Below are positions 24,186 to 32,564 of a stretch of DNA of 64,000 nucleotides, in pieces. Under the pieces are notes generated by a model. It worked only from the letters and a program-made list of their open reading frames with translations, was not told the DNA's origin and did not search any database. The stretch is taken from the IMG/VR virus record IMGVR_UViG_3300028840_004217, positions 1 through 64,000 of that record; one strand, 5' to 3'. The translations under genes were made by a program, and so were the position numbers. Source of the DNA: a virus. Position 1 is the first letter of the stretch; each line of letters begins with the position of its first letter.

Positions 24186-24777
24186 ACAGTTCAAGTGTGA
24201 ACGGCCCACCAATGAACTCCTGGCGGAGACGACCATAGCGGCCTCTATGTCGCTCACCAGGGCGGCGGGTTCGACGTGCTGTATGCAGGTCAGCATCTCT
24301 GGCGCCGACACGGACGGGACCGTGGACCTGATCGGTGACGTCGCCGGGACCAGCACCACGGAAACGCTCACCTTCAGCGGCGCGGGCACGCGCCAGAGCA
24401 AGCAGGAGTTCGATGACGGAGAGCTGACGGCGGTAGAGCCGTCGGGCCTGACGGGCAACATACGGGTGGACGCGGTGGCCAGGGACGGCCAGCCGGTCAT
24501 GCAGTTGATCGAGCGGATCAGCTCATTCAGGGGCAGGGTCGATGATGCTACGGCGCGAACGCGGGAGGGGTTGCAGCAGGAGGTCGCGGGCCAGGACGTG
24601 CGCACCAGCCACTTTCTGTTTATGAACGTGAACAGCACCACGCTCCAGGGCGACGACAGGATCACCAACACGTCGGACGCCACCGAGAAGTACAGGGTGA
24701 GCGGCAGCGTCCTGAAACGGTTCAGGCACGCCGCCACTCCGCACCACTGGGAAGTGCCGTTGCTCATCGTGGACTGA
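24160..24777 (+). CDS. Probable phage structural protein
   Basis: 205 residues from GTG at 24160 (GAGGAGGT upstream), overlapping the glycosyltransferase by 26 bases. The sequence SFNSLLNKQFKCERPTNELL opens a beta-rich, Thr/Ser/Gly-rich protein (VDLIGDVAGTSTTETLTFSG). A head-tail or tail-associated role is possible but unproven. Confidence 0.6.
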   Translation: MSFNSLLNKQFKCERPTNELLAETTIAASMSLTRAAGSTCCMQVSISGADTDGTVDLIGDVAGTSTTETLTFSGAGTRQSKQEFDDGELTAVEPSGLTGNIRVDAVARDGQPVMQLIERISSFRGRVDDATARTREGLQQEVAGQDVRTSHFLFMNVNSTTLQGDDRITNTSDATEKYRVSGSVLKRFRHAATPHHWEVPLLIVD

Positions 24778-24996
24778 TCAGGGCGAGTAGGACATCGCCT
24801 CCAGGCTGTCGTTCTGCCTGAACTCATGCTGCAACACGTCGACCATGTTCCTCATGCGGCACAGCTCGTCGAGTTCGTCCAGCGTGAGGGGCACGTCACC
24901 GCCGCGCTCATGACGGTCCTGATAATCGTCGTATAAGGCATCCAGGGCTGTAGCCAGTACGTCAACCTCTGTCCGGTTGATGCTCTGCACGTTCAC
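24778..24996 (-). CDS. Small helical phage protein
   Basis: 72 residues from GTG at 24996, with GAAGGAGGT upstream. MNVQSINRTEVDVLATALDA then acidic helix. Its stop abuts the convergent gene ending at 24777. Unknown function. Confidence 0.6.
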   Translation of the reverse strand: MNVQSINRTEVDVLATALDALYDDYQDRHERGGDVPLTLDELDELCRMRNMVDVLQHEFRQNDSLEAMSYSP

Positions 24997-25285
24997 GTTC
25001 TCTCACCTCCTTCAATGACAGTCTGTGGTATGCCGGGTCCGTGGGGTTGTAGTTGATCTTGTTCAACAGGGGCGGCACGTCGGGCCAGTGCCGCCGATCC
25101 TCAAACTGCAATTCCGTCCGGTATATCGGGATGCCCCGATGATGGTCGCCCGTTGCCAGCAGGTACAACACCTCCAGCAACTTGCCCTCGCGTACGTGCT
25201 TTCGCATGTGCGACGTTTTGGCCAGCCCGTTGGCTGATACGGTATGTTGACACCAGGGGCACATGAACCTCGTATAGTTCCTCAT
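24962..25285 (-). CDS. Zinc-finger phage protein
   Basis: 107 residues: MRNYTRFMCPWCQHTVSANG then KTSHMRKHVREGKLLEV, a CxxC...HxxxH finger at the N-terminus. GAGGAG upstream. C-terminal part charged and helical. Confidence 0.65.
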   Translation of the reverse strand: MRNYTRFMCPWCQHTVSANGLAKTSHMRKHVREGKLLEVLYLLATGDHHRGIPIYRTELQFEDRRHWPDVPPLLNKINYNPTDPAYHRLSLKEVRERERAEHQPDRG

Positions 25286-25289
25286 AGAA

Positions 25290-25496
25290 TCATCTCCTCA
25301 TCTTGCGTGTCGGAACCTGGCGGCTCGTCCAGCTCGGGCACGTGCTGTCCCAATCTGTGATGCTCGTCATCATGAATCCGCCGCCACAGTCCGTCGCGTT
25401 CGAGCATCGACCCGGCTGGATATACGCCGTGTATCGCTCGGCGGCGTCGGGCTGGAACCTCTGCCAGTATCGGCAGTTCTGACATTCTCTCGTCAT
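25290..25496 (-). CDS. Small Cys-rich phage protein
   Basis: 68 residues: MTRECQNCRYWQRFQPD, GRCSN, and DWDSTCPSWT, a common phage pattern of four or more Cys with CxxCxxW. GAGGAGG upstream. This frame is preferred over an overlapping one because of the ordered Cys residues. Confidence 0.6.
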   Translation of the reverse strand: MTRECQNCRYWQRFQPDAAERYTAYIQPGRCSNATDCGGGFMMTSITDWDSTCPSWTSRQVPTRKMRR

Positions 25497-25672
25497 GCGG
25501 CCTCCTCATCTTCGTGTTGGTCGAAAAAGGCGTCCACAGCGGCCAGGCTGTCAGGGTCGGCCACCGACGCCGGGTCGGGTTCTTCGTGGCTGTACAGGTC
25601 GGCGAGGTATTCGGCGTATTCGTCCCAATCCTCTTCGACCGACGGGAACATCGGAAACTTGCGGGTTGCCAT
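25493..25672 (-). CDS. 59-residue acidic phage protein
   Basis: MATRKFPMFPSVEEDWDEYA followed by an Asp/Glu-rich sequence ending DQHEDEEAA. Start preceded by ACACAAGGAG. It is ATGA-coupled to the Cys-rich gene. Unknown role. Confidence 0.6.
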   Translation of the reverse strand: MATRKFPMFPSVEEDWDEYAEYLADLYSHEEPDPASVADPDSLAAVDAFFDQHEDEEAA

Positions 25673-25701
25673 GATTGATCTCCTTGTGTTTCAACGTCTG
25701 C

Positions 25702-25995
25702 CTACTGTTTGAACACGTCACCTTTCATCAGCGCATCGAACCAACCGTAATCAAGAGCGAACTGCTTGGCCTCCGCGAATCCGCCGGTCCAGGCGGTGTG
25801 AAGTAACCGGCCCTTGAATGTACTGACGGTCCAGGTAGGTCGTTCGCGATATCCGGTGGACCCCGCGCTTATGAACCCCACCTGTACGTCGTTGAGGAAC
25901 ACACCGTACTGACCGTACTTGCGTCTGACGGATGCTCTGTCACCGAATTCGACGTCCGCTTTGCGGACCTTCTTGATCGTCGTCGTGACTCTCAT
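25702..25995 (-). CDS. Small phage protein, unknown function
   Basis: 97 residues from ATG at 25995 overlapping the HNH stop: MRVTTTIKKVRKADVEFGDR, then a beta-rich middle and AKQFALDYGWFDALMKGDVF. No family recognised. Confidence 0.6.
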   Translation of the reverse strand: MRVTTTIKKVRKADVEFGDRASVRRKYGQYGVFLNDVQVGFISAGSTGYRERPTWTVSTFKGRLLHTAWTGGFAEAKQFALDYGWFDALMKGDVFKQ

Positions 25996-26447
25996 TTCGC
26001 CACCGCCTTCGCTGCTGAGCCGCGCCGGGCGATCAACTCTTTTGCTTCGTCCTTCGGGAGCGGCCTGTTGGTGAATTCCTCGATGTCGTTCAGGATCATC
26101 TCGGCTGTCACGCCGTGGTTGATGTAACCGGCCACCGCTTCCGCGAATTCTTCGACTGTGCGGTGCTTGCGGCTGCTGTTGCACTTGCTGCAACACGTGA
26201 CCAGGTTATGCTGGTGGTTCGAGCCGCCCGCCGAGTGGCAGATGATGTGATCGAGACTGAGCTGTGCTCCGTCCTCGACACCGGAACCGCAATAGACGCA
26301 ACTGAGGCCGTCGCGAAGATAGATGCTCAACCGCTTCTCCTGTCGTATCCAGTTCATACCCTGGTATACGCCTCTGGAGCGGCTGTCGCGTTTTTTGGTG
26401 ACCATCGTGGTCTGTCGGTTCGTGAAGTTGTAGGTCGTCGTTGTCAT
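25992..26447 (-). CDS. HNH endonuclease
   Basis: 151 residues from ATG at 26447 (ACAAGGAG upstream). The core is CVYCGSG, LSLDHIICHSAGGSNHQHNL and CCSKCNSSRKHRT, the canonical CxxC-DH-N-CxxCN layout of HNH nucleases. Could be a homing or host-DNA-cutting enzyme; it stands alone with its own promoter. Confidence 0.9.
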   Translation of the reverse strand: MTTTTYNFTNRQTTMVTKKRDSRSRGVYQGMNWIRQEKRLSIYLRDGLSCVYCGSGVEDGAQLSLDHIICHSAGGSNHQHNLVTCCSKCNSSRKHRTVEEFAEAVAGYINHGVTAEMILNDIEEFTNRPLPKDEAKELIARRGSAAKAVAK

Positions 26448-26472
26448 CTCGTTTCTCTCCTTGTCTATATAC

Positions 26473-26501
26473 AATATAATACATATTGATTACTTTGTCA
26501 A
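26473..26501 (-). promoter_or_regulatory. Leftward sigma-70-type promoter
   Basis: Minus-strand TTGACA (26501-26496), 17 bases, TATATT (26478-26473). A runs at 26515-26529 lie upstream of the -35. Drives the HNH operon. Confidence 0.85.
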
Positions 26502-26594
26502 GAGGGCGAAGGGAAAAAAATGAAAAAAAATAGGGACAATACTCATTTTTTTTTGTTTCTTACCTATCGACCACCAACCACCACGGAGAACCCT

Positions 26595-27227
26595 ATGCAG
26601 AACTCTCGCACCTTTGCGTGCTTCAACCAAGACCCCTTCAACGCCCTGTACCCCAACCTTCAACTCATCGAATCGACCGTCGCCAGAGAGGAGTGCCGCG
26701 CCCTGTACCACGTCGCCCGTAATCTGGACGTGCCCGGCGTCATCGTCGAGATAGGTTCCTACATGGGCCGTTCCACCTGTGCCCTCGGGTACGGCGGCGC
26801 GAACACCAAGCGGAAGGTGTACGCCGTCGATCACCACCAGGGCGACGTCATGAGCGGCCACGTGAACAACCAGCTGTCCGGATTCTACTACAACCTCGGC
26901 GTGAACAACATGCGGGGTACCGTGTTCCCCGTGGTGATGGACAGCCTCGCCGCCGCCCACGGGTGGCCACCGGATCGGCGGGTGGCCCTCCTGTTCATCG
27001 ACGGCCTTCACACGGAGGAGCAGTGCATGGCCGATTTCAGGGCGTGGCAACCCCACCTGGCCGAGCGTGCGTGGGTGCTGTTTCACGACTACGCGGATTA
27101 CAATGAGTACGGCGTATGTGAGGTCGTGGATGCCCTGGTGATCGACGGAACGCTGGAGCAACCCGGTGTCGTGAGGACGCTGGCCGTGACCCGCCTGCGA
27201 AAAAAGGACTTGCACCAGAAGGCGTGA
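26595..27227 (+). CDS. Class I SAM methyltransferase (Methyltransf_24 type)
   Basis: 210 residues from ATG at 26595 (CACGGAGAA upstream). VPGVIVEIGSYMGRSTCALG is motif I, VYAVDHHQGD motif II, LLFIDGLHTEEQCMADF the acidic post-motif, and WVLFHDYADYNEYGV the metal/His region. Family members methylate sugars or small metabolites. Precedes the large glycosyltransferase, suggesting a joint role. Confidence 0.85.
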   Translation: MQNSRTFACFNQDPFNALYPNLQLIESTVAREECRALYHVARNLDVPGVIVEIGSYMGRSTCALGYGGANTKRKVYAVDHHQGDVMSGHVNNQLSGFYYNLGVNNMRGTVFPVVMDSLAAAHGWPPDRRVALLFIDGLHTEEQCMADFRAWQPHLAERAWVLFHDYADYNEYGVCEVVDALVIDGTLEQPGVVRTLAVTRLRKKDLHQKA

Positions 27228-27284
27228 ACATATATTTGTAAGGAAACCTGACAATCATTCGTGCCGAGCGTACAGGAGGATGAG

Positions 27285-30059
27285 ATGACTGAAATTCAAG
27301 AGCAGGCCCCACCGATGTTTTCGGTGATCATACCGTGTTACAATCAGCTTGAGTACACGATGGGCGCAGTGAACTCGCTGATGACGCACACGGACGACTT
27401 CGAGCTGATCCTGGTGGACGACGCCTCCACGGACGAGACACCCGAATACCTCGCCGGCCTCCAGCGTCGTGCCCCGGCAGAGTTCCCCAACTGCCGCCGC
27501 ATCGATGTCATACGCAACGAGACCAGCCTGGGGTTCACCCTGTCGTGTTCGACAGCCGCGAAACAGGCCACCGGCTCCCACCTGATTTTCTTCAACAACG
27601 ACGCGGTGGCCACGCCCTTCTGGGCCGCGCGGATGGCGGCGTGCCTGGCCGAGATGAATGAGCAACTGCCCATAGGCGAGTTCGCCCTGTGCGGACCGGC
27701 CACCAATTTCGCGGCGGGCCTCCAGATGATTCAGGACATACCTCGCCCCTTCGACATGAACATCCTCGACGCCTATGCCGAGCAGTGGTACCAGAACAAC
27801 CAGCAGAACTGGCGGTACTGTGGGTTCCTGTCCGGTTTCTGCCTGATGATCACGCGGAAGTGTTGGGATGACCTGGGCGGGTTCGACGATCAGTTCTCGC
27901 CGGGCGGGTTCGAGGACAACGACATCTGCCTGCGTGCCTGGCGTGCCGGATACCGTTCCGTCATCGCGGGCGACACGTTCGTGTGGCACCACGGCTCCCG
28001 CACGATGCGCCGTCCCGATCGCAACTACATGAAGGGCGGCCTCCACAACCGGGGCAAATACTACATCAAATACTGGAACGAGTCGGGCGAGGAACGCGTG
28101 CCCGTCGTCGCCGGGTACCGCGTCAAGAATGGCGCGAAGTGGCTCCGCATGAGCCTCAAGAAAACGCTCCAGGTGGTCGATCACGTCTGCATCCTCGACG
28201 ACGGCAGCACCGACAGCACACCCCGCATCATCAACAGCCTGAAAAAGAAACACCCCGGCATGATCACCAACGTCCGGTACAACAGGCCGTTCCAGGAACT
28301 GCGCGACAGGAACGAGCTGTGGGACATGATGCACGCCGTGGGCAAAGAGCTGCGGCCCGACCTGCCGGGGTGGGGCATCATCCTGGATGCCGACGAAGTG
28401 TTCGAGGACAAGGTGACGGCCGACTATCTCCAGATGCTGGCGCGGCCCGTGCATCCCGACGTGCACGGGTATGTGTTCAAGGTGGACACCTTCTGGCGGG
28501 GCCGTGAGAAAATCAGGATCGACGGAACCTTCGGCAACCTGAAGGGCGTCCGCATGGTTCGCTTCGGCGCCGAGCAACGCCTGTGGACGCCGCACCCGCA
28601 GGGTCTGCACTGCGGCAACACGCCGATGGTGCCGCCCGACTGGCTGGCCCTCACCAACGTGCACCTCAAACACTACGGCTACGAGTCCTACGACCTGGCC
28701 AAGAAAAAATTCGAGTTCTATCATGTGACCGACTCGGTGAAGGACCCGGTGAACGTCGGCGGCGACGGCTCCTACCGCCACCTGATCGACGAGACACAGC
28801 TGTCGATGGTGGACTGGCATGAGGAGAACACGCTGGGCCTCGGCATGATGGGCAGGAACGAAGCCGAGTTCCTGCCGCAGTTTTTCGAGCGCAACTTCTG
28901 GTGGACCGTGTTCGACCAGATGGTATTCGTGGACTGCGGATCGGAGGACGACACCAAAAACCTGGCCCTGGCCTACGGATGCCAGGTGTACGACATGCCC
29001 AAGAGCATCATCTTTCAGGAGGGTCCGCATGAAGGGAAGCTGAAGCACTTCGGCCAGGCCCGCAACTTCGTCAAGAGCAAGCTGGGCACGCGGTGGATCC
29101 TCATGATGGACGCCGACGAGTGGATAGAACGGGCGGACCACCTGGAGCTGTTGCGCCTCCTGGAGCATGACATCGTGGCCTACCGCATCAACGTGGCGAA
29201 CCACCAGCCCAACGGAAGCATCTCCCACTCCGAGTCATTCAGGCTGTACCGCAACATAGAGGACGTGTACTGGACGCAGCACGTGCATGAGTCGCTGGAA
29301 ACGGCGTTGCAGCGCATGGGCCCTGCCGGGCTGACGGGCATCGCCCCGTTCATCGTTCATCATCTCGGCTACATGCGCGGCCCCGATTATGTGCAGGGCA
29401 AGCTGGAGCACTACGCCGACCTGAACAGGCTCGACGTGCGGGCCGACCCTGCGGACGCGCGGCCCTACTTCAACCTGGCCCTCCACGAACTCAACGAGGG
29501 CAACAACGAGGAGGGGGCGGAGCTGCTGTCCAAGGCGTGCGACCTGAACCCCAACTTCATGCAGGCGTATAAAGAACTCGGCATGGTCTATTTCCGTCGT
29601 TCTCTGCCCCTGTTTGAACACGCCCTCAACGTGGTGTCGCCCGAGCATCCTGCCGCGCCGGGTCTCAAAGAGATCGTGGACTTCGCACGGAAGGCGGCGA
29701 TAGAGCCGTTGAAGGTGGGCAACCCGAACAAGCCGTCGCCAGAGGACGCCGAAGAAACGCAGGAGACTGAAGAAGCGGCGGCGGACGTGGTACCAGAAGG
29801 GGAGGACGAGAAAACAGGGATAGACGCGCTGCGAGAGGCCCCTGTCGATCCGGTGGCGGAGCAGTTGGGCGAAGCACTCACGGCGGCGGATGAGATCATC
29901 GCGGAACACACCGAGGAAGTCGTGAAGGAAATCGGTGAACAAGAGGACCGCGCCATAACAGGAGAACAGGATGTCATTCATAGCGGCGACGATGATACGG
30001 GTGAAGATGGACCCTCTGGACCCCGGAAATCCGACACCGATGATGAAGCGGCTGGATGA
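27285..30059 (+). CDS. Three-domain GT2 glycosyltransferase with TPR-like tail
   Basis: 924 residues from ATG at 27285 (CAGGAGGA upstream). Domain 1 (about 10-260): FSVIIPCYNQLEYTMGAVNS, ILVDDAS, FFNNDA and GGFEDNDICLRAW. Domain 2 (about 270-460): CILDDGSTDSTP and IILDADEVFED. Domain 3 (about 525-720): GLGMMGRNEAEFLPQFF, FVDCGSEDDT and WILMMDADEW. TPR-like repeats follow (YFNLALHELNEGNNEEGAEL), then a 110-residue Glu-rich tail. The three DxD-type sites suggest assembly of a short glycan. Its last 89 bases overlap the next gene. Confidence 0.88.
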   Translation: MTEIQEQAPPMFSVIIPCYNQLEYTMGAVNSLMTHTDDFELILVDDASTDETPEYLAGLQRRAPAEFPNCRRIDVIRNETSLGFTLSCSTAAKQATGSHLIFFNNDAVATPFWAARMAACLAEMNEQLPIGEFALCGPATNFAAGLQMIQDIPRPFDMNILDAYAEQWYQNNQQNWRYCGFLSGFCLMITRKCWDDLGGFDDQFSPGGFEDNDICLRAWRAGYRSVIAGDTFVWHHGSRTMRRPDRNYMKGGLHNRGKYYIKYWNESGEERVPVVAGYRVKNGAKWLRMSLKKTLQVVDHVCILDDGSTDSTPRIINSLKKKHPGMITNVRYNRPFQELRDRNELWDMMHAVGKELRPDLPGWGIILDADEVFEDKVTADYLQMLARPVHPDVHGYVFKVDTFWRGREKIRIDGTFGNLKGVRMVRFGAEQRLWTPHPQGLHCGNTPMVPPDWLALTNVHLKHYGYESYDLAKKKFEFYHVTDSVKDPVNVGGDGSYRHLIDETQLSMVDWHEENTLGLGMMGRNEAEFLPQFFERNFWWTVFDQMVFVDCGSEDDTKNLALAYGCQVYDMPKSIIFQEGPHEGKLKHFGQARNFVKSKLGTRWILMMDADEWIERADHLELLRLLEHDIVAYRINVANHQPNGSISHSESFRLYRNIEDVYWTQHVHESLETALQRMGPAGLTGIAPFIVHHLGYMRGPDYVQGKLEHYADLNRLDVRADPADARPYFNLALHELNEGNNEEGAELLSKACDLNPNFMQAYKELGMVYFRRSLPLFEHALNVVSPEHPAAPGLKEIVDFARKAAIEPLKVGNPNKPSPEDAEETQETEEAAADVVPEGEDEKTGIDALREAPVDPVAEQLGEALTAADEIIAEHTEEVVKEIGEQEDRAITGEQDVIHSGDDDTGEDGPSGPRKSDTDDEAAG

Positions 30060-30501
30060 AGTCGAGTCGCACAAAGATTGGGCCCTGACGCACCAGCTCA
30101 ACTGGGGCCTCATTCTGACGGACCACGACGCCCTCTACACCGGTCCTATCGTCAAGTTCAAGTATGAGGGTGCGATGCTGCCCCTGTGGGCGCATCCCGA
30201 CCAGCGCCTCGCCTGTCCCGGCAACTACGGCAAAGGGTACCGGTGGGTGTCGCTCAAGAAACTGGAACCCGGCTCGATCATCTGGTTCGTGGCGGCGGAC
30301 ACCCGGCATCCGGAGCCGCTCAAGACCGTGCGCATCACGGACTACGACGTGGTGCACGTCAACCACGAGCCTATGATGACCGTGACCGTGATGGAGGAGC
30401 TGTCCTTCATAGCGCACGACGTGATCTGTCACCGCAACCCTGAAGGGTTCAAAGCGGACCGGTCCTTGAGTCCGGCTGCGGCTTTCGGCAACGGGAGGTA
30501 A
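29971..30501 (+). CDS. Stand-alone Hint (intein-like) domain protein
   Basis: 176 residues; start preceded by AGGAGAACAGG. YTGPIVKFKYEGAMLPLWAH then PDQRLAC parallels intein block B, KLEPGSIIW follows, and VTVMEELSFIAHDVICHRN parallels blocks F/G. No Cys/Ser start flanked by an N-extein is present, and the end is His-Arg-Asn rather than His-Asn. Either a domesticated or split intein half, or a Hint protease-like protein. Codon pattern in the overlap favours this frame. Confidence 0.5.
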   Translation: MSFIAATMIRVKMDPLDPGNPTPMMKRLDEVESHKDWALTHQLNWGLILTDHDALYTGPIVKFKYEGAMLPLWAHPDQRLACPGNYGKGYRWVSLKKLEPGSIIWFVAADTRHPEPLKTVRITDYDVVHVNHEPMMTVTVMEELSFIAHDVICHRNPEGFKADRSLSPAAAFGNGR

Positions 30502-30503
30502 TC

Positions 30504-30929
30504 GTGGACAAGGTACGTCAGCTCATACGGTTGTCTATCGTGAACGAAACGGGCGCGTCGGCGATCACGAACGTGGTGGCCGACCGGGTGTACCCGTCGC
30601 AGGTGGCGGCGCAGCCCAACCCGGTCTACCCGTGCCTGTGCTTTCAGATACAGGCGGGCGTGGGTGAGGCGGTGACGAACGTGTGGCAGGGCACGATGCG
30701 GACGTGGTGCTGGTCCGACCAGAATGAAGTGGGCACGTATGACGACGCGGTGGCTCTGCACCAGGCATTGGAGACCTACTGGCACCGCCAGTCGTTCAAT
30801 GACGCGACCCTGTTGCGGGCGGTGGCCTTGTCGATCCTGGGTGTGCCGACGCAATTTTTCGATCCTGACGTGCGGGCCTACGCCGCCGTCGCTGACTGGA
30901 ACCTGTTCGCCTCGGAGCTGACTTCATGA
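30504..30929 (+). CDS. Tail terminator / tail completion protein (DUF3168-like)
   Basis: 141 residues from GTG at 30504 (GGGAGGT upstream). The pattern ITNVVADRVYPSQVAAQPNP, CLCFQIQAG, DDAVALHQALETYW and a final beta-helix part matches Gp17/DUF3168 tail completion proteins. It sits just before the tail tube gene as expected. Caps the tail tube at the neck. Confidence 0.65.
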   Translation: MDKVRQLIRLSIVNETGASAITNVVADRVYPSQVAAQPNPVYPCLCFQIQAGVGEAVTNVWQGTMRTWCWSDQNEVGTYDDAVALHQALETYWHRQSFNDATLLRAVALSILGVPTQFFDPDVRAYAAVADWNLFASELTS

Positions 30930-31240
30930 CGGAGCCACAGCGACCCCACCACGAGGTCATCCTGGAGGCCACGCATGCCAAACTGCGCAACCGGTTCGGA
31001 TCACGCGTGTGGGGATGCAAGCAGTGTGATGCCGTCCTGGGTGTGTTCAACGAGGACTTCACCGCGCTGGAGATCGCTTCACAGCGCGTCAACATGACCA
31101 TCGCCGGAGGGCAGATACAGCGCACCTGCTACCGGTGTGATACGGTCAACCAGCTGGCGACACGGGGACACGACACCGTGGCCAGCTATTTGAAAGAGAA
31201 CGATATTCGCCCCGTGTATGAGTCAAACGACGACTCATGA
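30926..31240 (+). CDS. Small zinc-ribbon protein
   Basis: 104 residues, ATGA-coupled. WGCKQCDAVLG and CYRCDTVNQ form a Com-like Cys4 zinc ribbon with a helical tail. Phage Com proteins regulate translation, but that role here is only a suggestion. Confidence 0.65.
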   Translation: MTEPQRPHHEVILEATHAKLRNRFGSRVWGCKQCDAVLGVFNEDFTALEIASQRVNMTIAGGQIQRTCYRCDTVNQLATRGHDTVASYLKENDIRPVYESNDDS

Positions 31241-31293
31241 CACGCTCGTACTGACGTACTGGCCTCTGCTCATATCAGTGAAAGGTGAGAGCG

Positions 31294-31875
31294 ATGGCAC
31301 AGAACGTAAACACCAATGATGTATACCAGCTCGGATTCGGGCCGTGGACGCTCAACATAGGGGCCTACAACCCGACGGCGGCGGGCGGCACGCCCGCCAC
31401 CAGCGTGGGCGCAGTGTCGGGTCCCGCGACGTTGACGCCGAACCGGACGGTGGTGCCCGTCATGCAGGGTGCGCCGGCGAAGGAGATCGACGCCTTCGTG
31501 TCCGAGGAATCGCTGGAGGTCGCCTTCACGGGCATCCAGTGGAACCTGCCGCTGATACAGCAGGCCCTCGGCGGCGGACCGACACCGACGGTCAGCGGTG
31601 ACGCCACCACGTTCGACATGGGCAACGACGTCCTGATGACGCAGCTTTCGTTGCAGGCGACGCACGTGATGCCCAACGGCGGAACCGTGGTGCTCAACGT
31701 CTGGAAGGCGCGCGGAAACGGAACGGTGCCCATCACGATACCGCCCGACAACGTGCACCAGGCGTCCTACACGTTCATGGCCGTGGAAGGGCTGTCCGAC
31801 TGGACCAATGCGGCGTTGGCAGCCAAGAGCAAGCTGTTCCAGATCGTGTACACCAAGCCACCCGCAGCACCATAA
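31294..31875 (+). CDS. Major tail tube protein
   Basis: 193 residues from ATG at 31294 (AAAGGTGAGA upstream). Beta-rich, with IDAFVSEESLEVAFTGIQWN, ITIPPDNVHQASYTFMAVEG and ending FQIVYTKPPAAP, typical of siphovirus/myovirus tube subunits. Placed between the tail terminator and assembly chaperone. Confidence 0.75.
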   Translation: MAQNVNTNDVYQLGFGPWTLNIGAYNPTAAGGTPATSVGAVSGPATLTPNRTVVPVMQGAPAKEIDAFVSEESLEVAFTGIQWNLPLIQQALGGGPTPTVSGDATTFDMGNDVLMTQLSLQATHVMPNGGTVVLNVWKARGNGTVPITIPPDNVHQASYTFMAVEGLSDWTNAALAAKSKLFQIVYTKPPAAP

Positions 31876-31890
31876 GGAAGGTGAAACAGA

Positions 31891-32343
31891 ATGACTCGTA
31901 CACCAAAGGACAAGGCCGTGGACGACGCGTTCGCCCGGTCGTCCTCGTACATCACCACTCTCGACGGCGAACAGGTCGAAGTGATCGGCTCGGCACGACA
32001 GACGATACGGTTCACGCAGACGCTGGGCACGCAGATCGACGTGATCAAGAAGGCCCTCCCTCTGCCCAAGGACATCACCGGGGTCAAGGCGAAAGACCTG
32101 CTGGAGATGTTGCCCGCCATCGCGCAGACGCTGCCTGAAACGATCCTGGCCCTGGCCGCCGCCGTACTCGACAGGGACGGGGAGGAAGTCGCGGACACGT
32201 TCAGCATGAACGAACTGTTCGACATGCTCGTCCCTTTTTTTCAGTCACAGCAGAAGATGATCATGACGATCGTGCAGGCCGTCAACCAGGCACAGGGACG
32301 GCAGGCGCGGACGCCACCGGCGACGCCAGAAGCAGAAGCATAG
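31891..32343 (+). CDS. Tail assembly chaperone, short (G-like) product
   Basis: 150 residues. Located between tail tube and tape measure, the conserved place for this gene. Contains DGEQVEVIGSARQTIRFTQT and a C-terminal half of helices (FSMNELFDMLVPFF). A T TTT TTT heptamer at 32235-32241 in the zero frame allows a -1 shift to make the longer form. Confidence 0.8.
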   Translation: MTRTPKDKAVDDAFARSSSYITTLDGEQVEVIGSARQTIRFTQTLGTQIDVIKKALPLPKDITGVKAKDLLEMLPAIAQTLPETILALAAAVLDRDGEEVADTFSMNELFDMLVPFFQSQQKMIMTIVQAVNQAQGRQARTPPATPEAEA

Positions 32344-32561
32344 ATTCAACGGCCGATCTGGTCGAGTTCTTCGCGGAGGTCTACGGTTGGACCGCCACGG
32401 AGACCCTGGACCAGCACACGATGCGCGAACTCCGCGCCATCCTCGACGCTCGTCACCGACGCGCCAACCCCCAGGCGGCGCAACCGCAGCATGAGTTGAC
32501 CGAGGAGGACGTGTACGGCCTGATGTCGGCGGGTCTGCCGGTGGAGATCATAGAGGAATGA
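32241..32561 (+). CDS. Tail assembly chaperone C-terminal extension made by -1 frameshift
   Basis: After slipping on T TTT TTT (32235-32241) the ribosome would read this open -1 frame: 117 residues from the upstream gene plus 106 new ones (ending ADLVEFFAEVYGWTATETL ... LMSAGLPVEIIEE). The extension has no start codon or ribosome site of its own. This is the G/GT arrangement of lambda-like tails; the long form recruits the tape measure protein. Confidence 0.8.
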   Translation, partial: SVTAEDDHDDRAGRQPGTGTAGADATGDARSRSIDSTADLVEFFAEVYGWTATETLDQHTMRELRAILDARHRRANPQAAQPQHELTEEDVYGLMSAGLPVEIIEE

Positions 32562-32564
32562 TCG

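Noticed and set aside
25282-25509. Alternative 75-codon frame over the small Cys-rich gene
   Set aside because: It has no ordered motifs, while the frame 25290-25496 has spaced Cys residues and a strong ribosome site.
27255-29228. A 657-codon open frame antisense to the large glycosyltransferase
   Set aside because: It mirrors the high third-position GC of the sense gene, has no ribosome site, and its translation is His/Val/Arg low-complexity without motifs. Similar long antisense frames over other genes (for example 34253-36340, 37017-38546) were rejected for the same reason.
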